Assembly (NCBI RefSeq): GCF_026151205.1
Contig: NC_087078.1
Location: forward strand, 10,246,675-10,310,674
Direction of reading: 5' to 3'
Length of the DNA stretch: 64,000 bases
Source of the DNA: Bolinopsis microptera
Taxonomy: Eukaryota; Ctenophora; Tentaculata; Lobata; Bolinopsidae
Below are positions 21,174-32,200 of the stretch, piece by piece; positions within the stretch are counted from its first letter, which is position 1; every line of letters starts with the position of its first letter. Position numbers and translations under genes: made by a program. The notes beneath the pieces are model-generated. The model did not search any database. It saw only the letters and a list, made by a program, of their open reading frames with translations, and was not told where the DNA came from.

Positions 21174-21344
21174 TTAATGTCAATAAAGGCAACAAATTCC
21201 AAATCATAATGTCTCACCATATTATCAAGAACTGAACAACATCTTGCAGGACTGCCAATTTAGTTTCTCACCATAGTGGATTCTAATATTTCTTGTAGGA
21301 TCACTCATTTTTCTTGCAGCATTAGAGCTCTGTGAACATTTGCA

Positions 21345-22325
21345 TCATTTCTCCCCAGAGTGAGTTCTCATGTGTTTAGTAAGATGCATTGCTTGTCTTG
21401 CAGCATATGAACACTCAGAACATTTGAAGGGTTTGTCACCTGAGTGAGTTCTCATATGTCTAGTAAGATGACTTGCATGTTTTGCAGCATATGAACACTT
21501 AGAACACTTGAAAGGTTTTGCACCTGAGTGAGTTCTCATATGCACAGTAAGATGATCTGCTCGTCTTGCAGAATATGAACACTCAGAACACTTGAAGGGT
21601 TTCTCACCTGAGTGAGTTCTCATATGTACAGTAAGATCACCTGCATGTTTTGTAGCAAATGAACACTCAGAACACTTGAAGGGTTTCTCACTTGAGTGAG
21701 TTCTCATATGTCTAGTAAGATGACTTGAATATTTTGCAGCATATGAACACTCAGAACACTTGAAGGGTTTCTCACCTGAGTGAGTTCTCATATGTACAGT
21801 AAGATCACCGGTATGTTTTGTAGCAAATGAACACTCAGAACATTTTAAACGGTTCTCTACAGAGCTAGAGTGAATCTTTTGATGTTCTATAAGTGTTCTC
21901 GAATATGCTGCACTGAATGTACACTGTGAACACCTAAATGGTCTCACAGGCGGACTCTTACTAAGAGACAGAACTAATGTCCTCTGAGGATCAGTTCCAG
22001 TCAAGTTATCTGAAGTATCAAAGTAGTCAGGTACTTCTGGCCTGCTATGATCATGGTGCTGCTTTACATGTTCTATTAACAGACTCTCTGAGTAAACATG
22101 TTCAGCACAAACTGGACAGATAAAAATATATGGTTTATCTGATTCAGGTGTAAGTTCTTGTTTTATTGTACTATAATTTGAATTTGTTTTATGTTCTTTG
22201 ATGTGCTCAACAAAGTAGTCTTCTGAAAAGTAATGTGCTCCACACATTGGGCACAGGAAACCGTTTGACTTTTCTGGGATCTCCACTTGTTCTGATTTGA
22301 TCTCTTGTTTACAGTCTTTAGACAT
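21345..22325 (-). CDS. C2H2 zinc-finger protein, copy D (9 fingers)
   Basis: A protein of about 326 aa from the ATG at 22,325, the start shared with the other copies; an in-frame upstream ATG at 22,364 is possible but lies in the conserved leader. Two divergent fingers (CPMC, CPVC), the linker, then seven fingers from FRCSQCTFSAAYSRTLIEH onward. The finger 3-4 linker is odd (HSSSVENRLKCS) and one linker reads HSGAKPFKC. Helix tips include TKHTGDLTVH, AKYSSHLTRH, ARRADHLTVH and ARQAMHLTKH. It is the finger gene nearest the intact PDE12-like gene. The 1.5-kb mariner-type element now separates its start from that gene's 3' end. Confidence 0.9.
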   Translation of the reverse strand: MSKDCKQEIKSEQVEIPEKSNGFLCPMCGAHYFSEDYFVEHIKEHKTNSNYSTIKQELTPESDKPYIFICPVCAEHVYSESLLIEHVKQHHDHSRPEVPDYFDTSDNLTGTDPQRTLVLSLSKSPPVRPFRCSQCTFSAAYSRTLIEHQKIHSSSVENRLKCSECSFATKHTGDLTVHMRTHSGEKPFKCSECSYAAKYSSHLTRHMRTHSSEKPFKCSECSFATKHAGDLTVHMRTHSGEKPFKCSECSYSARRADHLTVHMRTHSGAKPFKCSKCSYAAKHASHLTRHMRTHSGDKPFKCSECSYAARQAMHLTKHMRTHSGEK

Positions 22326-22573
22326 TCTGAGGTATTGGAATATAAGAGATATATAAAAGTACATTTATTTAAAATTCGATCGTGAAGGAATTTGGAATTG
22401 ATAACGTGCCTTATCCAATGAAAATTACAAATATTTTCCCAGTTGAACCACCGGGACAGTATCCCAAAATGTATAATCTTATTTCATTAACTACAGTCTT
22501 TAATTTTACTTAAGCTCAATAGTTTATTATATTCGAAAGGAACGACCAAGCTAAAATAAAAGTTATAATAGTA

Positions 22574-24098
22574 CAGGGTGGCCCATAAGTGACTACCCAC
22601 ACGCAACCTCTTAATAACTCACGTAATTCGTCTCCAAATTGCACCAAAATTTCAGAGATTATAGATATGGGTCAAACTTAGATTTCCTGAAAGTTTCGTA
22701 AGCCACGCCCAATTACAGTGGGCGTGGCGTGACACTCCCTCTTTTTCACTATTGTCTTCATAAAATGAGAACGCTTTAAGCTAAGAACTCAAAATTTTTT
22801 GCACACATTTGGCTTGATAATTGAAAACTTTTCCAAAAGTTTCAAGTTCATTGGTTAAAATATGGCTGAGTTATGACCATTTTAAAATCCATCGGATATG
22901 TGATCCGAGCACTCAGTCAGTGATATTTGCACTCAATTAGTGATCTCGTCACCCAATCTGATCAAGAGTAAGGCGTTATCGTGTATTAATGAGGTTCATT
23001 AGGCTTTGATTGGATACCGATGATGTCTTTGCTAGAAAGGAAAACACAAATTTTTAGGATAAATCAATAAATGAAATCAACTAATAAAAATTCCCACACA
23101 AAAACAATTCAATAATTTCAATTAAGATGTTCAAGGAATGTGTTGGCGAAATCTATCCTCGATTGGAAATCACGGTCCAAAAGTTTGTGTTTCTTTGTGA
23201 TTCGGTAGGCCCGGTTAGAAAGGTCTTGCTTTAGGATTCGCTGAAGGGTTGTTCTGCTGAGGTCTAAGGCAGGAGCTCGTTTCCGGGTGCCAATCTTAGG
23301 TGTGTCCATCACGTCACCAACAACCATCGTGATGTTTTCTACAGTCCTCGCAGTTCGTCTTCTGCCGACTCTTCGCCGATCGTGTGCAGAAAACGTAAAC
23401 TTGATCTTGTGATGAATGTCAAAGCAGCTTTTCCGGCAAGGGGGTGGTCGGTTGAATTTCATCTGAAATTGTCGTTTAATCTGAGGGTAGAACTCCCCAT
23501 TTTCTTTCTTCAGGTAGACGAACAATCGTTGTTCTGCAGTAAAGGGAGGATAGTGAACCATTTTTATTGATTGTAAGGAACCTGCGAATAGCAGGGCTAA
23601 CAAGCCCTGAAATGGTGACACCACCATAAATTCGTGTGATAGCGTTTTACTTTTAGGTGCTGTCAGCTGTATAGGCCGGCCCATAAGCAGGCTGCAACCA
23701 ATCAAGCGGTGCATGTGAGCCAAACAGGCCATTATCCAAGTGACGAGATCACTGACTGAGTGCTCGGATCACGTATCCGATGAGTTTTGAAATGGTCATA
23801 ACTTAGCCATATTTTAACCAATGAACTTGAAACTTTGGGAAAGGTTTTCAATTATCAAGCCAAATGTGTGCAAAAAATTTGGAGTTCTTAGCTTAAAGCG
23901 TTCTCATTTTATGAAGACAATAGTGAAAAAGAGGGAGTGTCACGCCACGCCCACTGTAATTGGGCGTGGCTTACGAAACTTTCAGGAAATCTAAGTTTGA
24001 CCCATATCTATAATCTCTGAAATTTTGGTGCAATTTGGAGACGAATTACGTGAGTTATTAAGAGGTTGCGTGTGGGTAGTCACTTATGGGCCACCCTG
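22574..24098. mobile_element. Tc1/mariner-type element with terminal inverted repeats of about 345 bp
   Basis: The termini read CAGGGTGGCCCATAAGTG and its complement, flanked by TA (22,572-22,573 and 24,099-24,100), the hallmark of Tc1/mariner. The inverted repeats are unusually long: about 22,574-22,920 pairs with about 23,750-24,098. The 0.8-kb interior carries one truncated transposase frame and no DDE core, so the copy is non-autonomous. It lies in the spacer between zinc-finger copy D and the intact PDE12-like gene. Confidence 0.9.
23118..23561 (-). CDS. Truncated mariner-type transposase, DNA-binding half only
   Basis: From the Met in MVHYPPFTAEQRLFVYLKK the frame gives about 147 aa; an in-frame ATG further up at 23,732 would add 57 residues without family resemblance. 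It shows the layout of the N-terminal helix-turn-helix half of mariner-like transposases: FTAEQRLF near the start, an AT-hook-like basic stretch (HDRRRVGRRRTARTVENI), then LSRTTLQRILKQDL and a helix ending FANTFLEHLN. In full transposases the first catalytic Asp region follows here. Instead a stop comes and the left inverted repeat begins soon after. It could bind the repeats without cutting. Expression is unknown. Confidence 0.65.
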   Translation of the reverse strand: MVHYPPFTAEQRLFVYLKKENGEFYPQIKRQFQMKFNRPPPCRKSCFDIHHKIKFTFSAHDRRRVGRRRTARTVENITMVVGDVMDTPKIGTRKRAPALDLSRTTLQRILKQDLSNRAYRITKKHKLLDRDFQSRIDFANTFLEHLN

Positions 24099-24334
24099 TA
24101 TATAAAATTAAAACTTACTAATATTCACACCACGTAACCAAAGCACATCAATTATTAATAATGTAAATCACATTTAATTGTTTACTTAATAAAACAAAAC
24201 TGTTTGTAATATGATATCATACTGAATAATATCAATAATAACTAATCCCCGAATTTACAAATTCAACAAAATAGTCCATACACGGTCAAAGATGGAATTA
24301 ATATTTCACAGAAAGTGCTAAAAGTTGTTAAGAT

Positions 24335-27300
24335 CTAAACAGTATCTGCAAGTAAGATATCAGATATAATGGGAAGATGATCAGAGGGGAATATAGCACT
24401 AGGACATCCCTCACTTTCCTCCAGATCAGACAGATTTGGAGATGGAGTCACGTGGCCAACCTGGAAATTAGAAAAAGGGTAAATTTGAAAGTACAAATCA
24501 CACAAATCAAAAATTACGATCTCTACGATATGCGACAAGATTAACGCCATCTTAGGCCGCGATGAAAGTGATGACTCCTCGGACTAATTTAAATATATTC
24601 CTTCTGTAACGTCCTCAATAAATTTATTTAATTGTAGTTCTAGTTGTGAAAATAGTTTTGATATAAAATCCAAACATTAGCTTCTATCTTTTTAAGACGA
24701 AAACAAGATAGTAAAGTGAGGATTTATTTGTAATCATTATGATCAAAATAGAGATTATTATAGCTTCTCCAACTAACCGTTGAATTTTCATCACACACGA
24801 TATAATCTATAACGTCTTTAAAGTCAGCAGTATAGTTTGTGTAGTTTGGTTCACCCCGGGCCAGAGTAAGTTTTAAAGGATTCCGAACATTTTTATGCAA
24901 GAAGTTTTGCAATTCGTCCCCATTCTCGACCTGAATATATTATGTTGTGTTGTGAAAATTTGTACCTTTCTAACGTATGGAAATCGAAGTAACTGAAAAT
25001 TGTTTCGAAGAAGTGCGCCACCTGAACACCCATTGCATAAGCAAAACAGTCTAACTTGTATTGCAAAACAAAACAAAACAATAAATAAAATACAAATAGT
25101 AGCTGAGAATAAGAATTGTTCAGATACCTGCGAGACCACTCCATCAGTGAGATAAGCATGAACTAAACTGGTTGTCTGAGAGTTCATATCACCACAAATA
25201 ACCACACTGACACCCTCCCCCTGCTTCTGATAAACCTTCCTAACAGCCTGGATCTTGCTACAGAGGGCATGTATGTGGAACAGTGCTATTATGTGGTATT
25301 TAGGATTCCAGTACAGATGTGTGTTGCCAACTATTACTAGTTTCTTGGATTCTTTGTTTTTTAAAACGACTATCTGTGACATGATCGATCTGATTGATAT
25401 GTCTCTCCAGGTTTCTGGAAATTTGCTGTTCATTTGGTTACCTGGAGTTTCTAGTGTTAACTAATTTATCCAAATATTAACATTTAGAATTTCCAGTTTA
25501 TACAACTAACCCGTCAATATATTAACGGTTTCCTTCTAATTTAACCACATCTGTGTCGGGCCGAATTCTACACAGCTTAGTCTGGTTACACTCGTGAAGC
25601 AATCAATCTAGACAGGTTGTGTGCATTATTATATGATATTACTTACTTTAAATTACGATGTCAAATGTATATTTAATAATCGTTGCATATTATCGATTAA
25701 CAAGAAATGCGGCCGCTTTTCTTTTGTGGATGGCCGCTCAATTTCCCGATCCGTGATGGAGTATTTGATCATATTCCATACCACCTGTGGACCCCAGTCT
25801 TTACTGTTTATAAGCATGCAGATATGGCGGAGTGACAGGCCGAGCGCCGCCCAGTTGATATAATTCCATATTTAATTTGAAAATCGTGTATATTTCTATG
25901 TAACCATATGTTTATTGTTTATGCAACCTGACACGGATCTGTGCAAAATAGTAATACTAACTCAAAATAATAATAATATGCTATCAATTAGTCCCGAGCG
26001 GGATGCGTACATGATGAAATTAACAATGTACTTGAACATTTCAGCACCGCGCGCCAACAATTGTTTAATTCAGATTTTCGCGCAAAATAACTTTGCGCAG
26101 GCAGACACGTGGGCGAAACGTACGCAGACACGCACGCTCGCACGCAGGTACGGTCGCAAAGCTACCATATCCCAAAAAAACCTCGATCGCTAACCCTTGT
26201 CCTTGACTCTTTTGTGCCTTCGGCACTTGAGTCATGGATCGGGAAAAAATCTGTTTGAACTTACCAAGGTCGATCAAGTCCAACATTTGAGAGTTTTCTT
26301 GATACAAATCTGGTAAAGGGAAACTTTCATACTGGCACTGAAAAGTGAAGCACTTTTTAAAAAATCAATTACTCATACTCTGTTGAGGACTGAGAATGCA
26401 AAATTTGCTCATAAATAAACAGGAAACTAGTACAAATAGAGTACAATGCGAGGTAGAAACGATGAATTTAATCTAATGTAAAAAAATCTAAAAAAAGAGT
26501 AACTGGGTATTACAATCAGTATAATGTTCAGATTATAATATTATGTGCACTGCTATTTGCAACATAACTTACTTCTTCATACTGGTCAAGTTTAAAGAAA
26601 ATAGCACAACCAGCTTTGAATCTTCCTTTTTTCACTGTAATGTGTCCCTGGTACGACTGCAACATTGGCACCAGATATTTGCTAAATGTTTTATCTTCAA
26701 CCTGAGCAGTTTTACATTGGTTTCCTTGAAAGGTGGGCAGATATCAATTCAGAATTATTAGTTTCTTCTTTTAAATCATAACTTAACTGAATACAATTCA
26801 ATACTGACCAGTGCAGTACTAACTTACTTCTTGCAAACAGAGCAGGTGAGGATTGTGAGCCCAAACTTCAGCCACAATTCTTGGCTCTCTGTATTCCCTG
26901 GCCTGGTACTTCTTTGAACAGTAAGGAAAATGGTTTGTGATTGGCTTTGTCTTAGATTCCATAAAAACATCTGCAAACTTAGAAATCATTAATTCTAGAA
27001 TTTACAAGGCTGCTAAATGACTGTTCTTATGTAATGGCGGCCTGTTATGGACCACAGCTGTTTTTTATTTCTTTAAAAGTTACCCAAAAACACAGCTGGA
27101 ATGTTTAAAAGTCACCATGCTTGTGAGAAATTTATTTCTTAATGGGTATTATATAATGTTACTCACCAGCCAAAATGTTGTAGGACATAAGTCTTGTATA
27201 ACCATATTCTATTGGAACAGCTCTTGAGAGCAATATGTTGGTATCTTTATCGTCAATTACTGGACCAATAACATTAGAAAAAACTGTCTCTACTCCTGTA

Positions 27301-28012
27301 AAGAAATAGATGATTACAACATGGAAATGGAAATAAACTCATGCTCCACATGTGCATTGGCCATCAATTACCATAAGGAGACATTATAACCAATGTCTAG
27401 TAACAATGACAGAAATAAAGACTTACCCACAGCTTTACTCGAAAGTCGTATAACATTTCCGACCAGCTTTTGATACAGCAATAGCACCTCTGAAGTTGAG
27501 ATTTGTTCCCATGAATCACTGTCTTTAGCTTTAGTCTCCCAAGTATAAGTGAGGTCATTTAAGGTCAAATCTATCAATTTGACTGTGGGGGAGATCGCCA
27601 GACCTGATAACATTAAATAATAAGACCAAAATCTACCAACCAATATAGTCTGTAGAAATTTAACTTGCCAAACAAAAAAGATTTGTAACCAACCTGCGAC
27701 TGGTGTATTGGGAATCTTTAGAGATTCGATAGTAGGAGGATCAACCAAAATCTCATAAACAATGTCATTACAAACGAATTGGTTGGTTGGGATTAGAGCA
27801 TCACACAACTCGACAGTTTTCTTAACAGTAGTTCCTCTACAGTCAGTGAGAGCTACTGTTTTAACTTCAGTGGGTAATTTTGATTTTATCCTGTTGACAA
27901 ATGCTTCCACAGTCTCATTTGATGATCGATCAAAGCGTTTTGTTTGATATGGCAGGTGAAGAAGTATACATAATCTATTCTTTGACAAGGTACGAACCAC
28001 AAGACGGTTCAT
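24335..28012 (-). CDS. PDE12: PDE12-type 2',5'-phosphodiesterase / poly(A) exonuclease, nine exons
   Basis: Exons on the minus strand: 28,012-27,694 (the exon may begin at 28,035), 27,603-27,427, 27,295-27,167, 26,970-26,828, 26,701-26,573, 26,337-26,265, 25,441-25,128, 24,930-24,778 and 24,460-24,335. All junctions are GT-AG and phases match. The protein is about 520 aa. An N-terminal PDE12-type region (MNRLVVRTLSKNR...) precedes an endonuclease/exonuclease/phosphatase domain with MSYNILAD, CLQEV (metal-binding Glu), FSKYLVPMLQ, NTHLYW (His), CGDMNS (Asp, Asn), DYI and FPSDH (catalytic His). Known family members, mitochondrial in mammals, cleave 2',5'-oligoadenylates and shorten poly(A). No presequence is obvious here, so an upstream exon is possible. 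This is the only intact copy in the window. Confidence 0.88.
25703..26250. mobile_element. Insertion in a PDE12 intron, family shared with 45.5 and 63.4 kb
   Basis: Relative to the other units, about 0.55 kb is inserted between the 73-nt and 314-nt exons, enlarging that intron to 823 bp. The left part (AATGCGGCCGCTTTTC..., CAGATATGGCGGAGTGACAG) matches 45,525-45,800 and 63,383-63,640. A related piece, inverted, ends near 40,588-40,620. The right part (about 26,000-26,250) has GC-rich CACGCTCGCACGC-like sequence and GTGCCTTCGGCAC, not seen elsewhere. Ends and target duplication are unclear. It leaves the exons intact. Confidence 0.65.
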
Positions 28013-28035
28013 GATGTCATTTACAGTACATGTAT

Positions 28036-28497
28036 CTGTAAAATTATTAAATTACCATTTTTAATAGTAAAATACAATGTTTGTGTACTGAAAAGTACCC
28101 TCACGGCTCACAGTAATATTTTTATGAAACAAAATAGGGTGAAAATAACTTGTACAACTGCTACTTGTTTGTTAAGAAAGATGTATATCCTGTCATCACT
28201 CCTGGAGTAATGGATATTATATGTTTATTTCAATAAATATAAGAAAGATAGGTATTTTGGCAATGTCCTCCTTAGCCATCAATCAAATATTTTTCAATAT
28301 TGTATTCGATAAAGAATTAATGTTGGTGGGGCAATATTTATTATATATTTTTTTCACATTACATAGTACGATGATATTTAGTAGACAGATGGATGTGATG
28401 TCATAAATTTTACTTTACTTTACATTACTTTGTACTTTAGCAAAGATGTAACAATAAAAACAGCTTTAAATTAAAATAAATAGAATCATGCAATATG
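28036..28497. other. Upstream flank of the PDE12 gene, no gene recognised
   Basis: AT-rich sequence between the first recognised PDE12 exon (possible acceptor TTTTACAG ending at 28,036) and the retroelement nest. A leader exon or promoter may be here, but I could not identify one. A TAAATTTTACTTTACTTTAC block near 28,403 recurs inverted at about 55,090. Confidence 0.4.
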
Positions 28498-28512
28498 ATA
28501 TGTGTTAAAGGA

Positions 28513-29226
28513 CATGTATGGGCTTAGTAAAAGATGGAACTAAGTGTGCAGAACTACCCCAGGAGTTGCAGATAGGCTCACTCCTCTGGAACAAGTAACA
28601 CGTGATGAGTTTATCCCAGCTATCATCAACAGGCTGTTTAGCTGCACTGATGAACTAAGGAACATAATGGCTCTACCACCAAGATATGGAGGATTGGGTA
28701 TACCAGTTATGATGGACATGGCAGACCGAGAGTACAAATTCTCATGTAGAGCCACAAAACCCCTTAAAGAAGCTATTCTCAAGCAGGTAGACAACTACAC
28801 AGAGGACTGGAGAGTAAGCAAAGGAGTGAAAACTGAGATAACAACTGAACGAAATCTCTTCTATCGACAAAAACAAGCGGAAATACGCCAGGAGCTCGAG
28901 TCAACACCACTGGCAAAGTTGATGTTCCGACTAGCTGCTGAGAAAGGGGCAAGTGCTTGGTTAACAGCACTACCTTTAAAAGAGTATGGATATCTGATGA
29001 ACAAACAACAGTTCTCAGACGCAATAGCACTCAGATATAACCTAAACTTAAAGGACAGCCCTAAGACATGTACGTGTGGCCAAAAGTACTCAGCAAACCA
29101 TGCGCTCATCTGCAAACTCGGTGGATATGTGTCACTGCGGCACAACTCGCTGAGAGACACCTTTGCTGAACTAATGAGAACTGTGAAATGCAAGGATGTG
29201 CAGACTGAGCCAGTTCTTCTTCCAGT
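28513..29226 (+). pseudogene. Thumb and Cys-rich part of the outer reverse-transcriptase copy
   Basis: The frame (open from 28,544) is collinear with the C-terminal third of the minus copy: ADRLTPLEQVTRDEF, ALPPRYGGLGIPVMMD, the LKEYGYLMNKQQFSDAIALR region, then CTCGQKYSANHALICKLGGY with zinc-ligand-like Cys and His. It breaks at LLPV, exactly at the insertion point, and resumes at 32,456. A one-base difference near 28,535 puts its first codons out of frame. It is nearly identical to the minus copy, so both are young. Confidence 0.8.
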
Positions 29227-32200
29227 ATTATATAAAATTATTCAAACAATATACACATAATATATAGCAATGACCCTATATAAAAACAAACCTTTAAGAA
29301 TATAAAAAATTCCCTAAACACTCAAAAATTACCCTTGGCCTTGTGGCTCCAAGTTAAGATCTAGACTGTTTATATTAACAATGTTTTTTCTCGCACCTCT
29401 GTCTCCACGGAGAGAAATCACTGTTGTTCTTAGGATTTCAAAGCGAAGGCGCTTTCTGATGTAACCTACAGCATCCGAGTACCTCTGGCCAGTGTGGTAC
29501 TCCATCTTACTGGCCAGCTTTTTTACCAGTCTTTCAGCCTCACTACCCATTCCACCAGAAGTCGAGAACACTAAAGGTGTGAAGCTTCCTTTCTCCACTT
29601 CAAGAACCCAAGGTTGTAACATCGCTTTTTCTCATTTTCATGGGACTGGTACATTGCTGGGATCGATTTGCTTGCATTGGAGGGGGCTGGGGCATGAAAT
29701 ACCCTTACATCAAAATATGCCCTCTCTGGAGCATTCCAAATCGATCTTGCAGAAATGTCCAGCCTAGCTTGGTCTCCAAGTACTGTTCCCTTAGGCAACT
29801 TCAGACCATCAACTGGAAGAAGAACTGGCTCAGTCTGCACATCCTTGCATTTCACAGTTCTCATTAGTTCAGCAAAGGTGTCTCTCAGCGAGTTGTGCCG
29901 CAGTGACACATATCCACCGAGTTTGCAGATGAGCGCATGGTTTGCTGAGTACTTTTGGCCACACGTACATGTCTTAGGGCTGTCCTTTAAGTTTAGGTTA
30001 TATCTGAGTGCTATTGCGTCTGAGAACTGTTGTTTGTTCATCAGATATCCATACTCTTTTAAAGGTAGTGCTGTTAACCAAGCACTTGCCCCTTTCTCAG
30101 CAGCTAGTTGGAACATCAACTTTGCCAGTGGTGTTGACTCGAGCTCCTGGCGTATATCCACTTGTTTTTGTCGATAGAAGAGATTTCGTTCAGTTGTTAT
30201 CTCAGTTTTCACTCCTTTGCTTACTCTCCAGTCCGCTGTGTAGTTGTCTACCTGCTTGAGAATAGCTTCTTTAAGGGGTTTTGTGGCTCTACATGAGAAT
30301 TTGTACTCTCGGTCTGCCATGTCCATCATAACTGGTATACCCAATCCTCCATATCTTGGTGGTAGAGCCATTATGTTCCTTAGTTCATCAGTGCAGCTAA
30401 ACAGCCTGTTGATGATAGCTGGGATAAACTCATCACGTGTTACTTGTTCCAGAGGAGTGAGCCTATCTGCAATTCCTGGGGTAGTTCTGCACACATAGTT
30501 CCATCTTTTACTAAGCCCATACATGTATGCACTGTATGCTATTTGAGGTTCTCTTGATGCTATATCATTTAATTGTTTAAGATCACGACACCATTCTTGA
30601 ACTTTTTCCTCGATGAAAGCCCCTTTTCCTTCATCAGTTCCGATAAAGCTGCCCAGATATCGTCGACCAATACTTGTCACATTGACATCTGGGAACAAGT
30701 TTCTTGCCTTCTCTTCGTGCTCAGGCTTGACTATCACCCATGTCTTGGAAGATTTAGGGTTGTAACCAAAAAGTGGTCCTTTAATGCAGAGGTTATCCCA
30801 CCATTTCCTCATTTCTTCCAGTTTTCCCCCAGCAGCAGAGTCATCAGCATACCAGATCTGAGTCACTTTTCTCTCAATGTTTCCTGCATCAATCAATGGT
30901 ATTGTACCACATGCATAAAATCCCATAGCAGGTGGATCACCTTGTGTTGTCCCTTCTTCACTAAAAAGATGTTCATCTTCTCCTGCAATAAACAGTCTAG
31001 CAGGCATTCTGTAGGTGTTCATAATGTAGGTAGCAACTTCTGGACATACAATATACATGTTGTTAAGAGCTGCCTCTCGGTTCAGCAAGTTGAATGCATT
31101 CTCTGCATCCACTAAGATGATGGCTTCAGTTTCAGGATCTTCAAAGCAGTCCCTCGCAGCATGAACAGCTGCTTCCACTCCTCCCTGAAGACCAGCACAC
31201 ACTTGAATAGGAGCAGTGGCACCAACCAGATCCTTCTGTAGGAGGGTCATCACTGTCTTCCCTATTATCCTTCGTAAGACTTCACCAATGCCAACAGGCC
31301 TGACGCCAGGCTTTTTATCCAGGGGAACAAGTCGACATGCTGTCAATGAGGTCAACATCGTTGGATCCAGATTCCTGACACATAGTTTCCTTGCTATCCC
31401 TGCTATAGCATTGCATAGATCCTCACACTTCTTACCAAACTGTTTAGAACACAGTAGTCTCTTCCACGCATCCGCATCCATTCCTGAAGGCCCTGCAGCA
31501 CCCTGTACTCTCTTTGCTGCTTGTCTTATCGATTCCCCGTCAATACTGTCAAAGATAACCGGCTCTACTCTCCTCACTGGTCCACTCTGACAGCTTCCCT
31601 TTGATGCAGGTGATGCCTTGGGATGCTTCTCTTTCAGTACTTTTATCACATCTGGAGTGGGTTCAAGAATCCCGGTGGCATTTTCGCCAATCCACCTCAT
31701 TGCTGCACTGACTTTACCTTTCATCATAAGTCGAGTGAAGACTCTCTCAACATGGCCATGTTCATGTTTCCCCTTTCCCATTCTTCTCTGAATCTCCTGT
31801 CCTTCTCGCAGCAACTCTTCTAACTTACCTGCCTGCCACAAAACAAGCCTTCTCTTCAACACTTCAGTGTGTTCCTTTGCTTTGGATCTCTTTGAGGGTT
31901 TCTGCAACAGTAGTGATGGCATTATCATCAAAAGGGTCATGATCACTGATTCCATAGTACTGCCTGCTGAAAAATTGTTGGCCACTTTAGTCATTTCCTC
32001 AATGAATGCTTTTCCTGCAGCCCCTGAGGGAAGCAGAAATATGTTTCTTCTCCATTTGACTACAACACCATATATTCCCTCACATTGTGTTAGAACTTCC
32101 CAACTATTCCATGATCTTAATTTCAATTGAGATGGATCCCTTACATTTTCATAACCTGGGAAACAGCACTCCTTTCCCTCTTCTTCCACAATATGAGGGT

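Noticed and set aside
25255-25464. Plus-strand 69-codon frame repeated at 13,449 and 18,943
   Set aside because: Antisense to the NTHLYW exon of the PDE12-like copies.
30008-32130. Plus-strand open frames of 66-180 codons across the minus-strand reverse transcriptase
   Set aside because: Antisense shadows; the minus strand carries the conserved domains.
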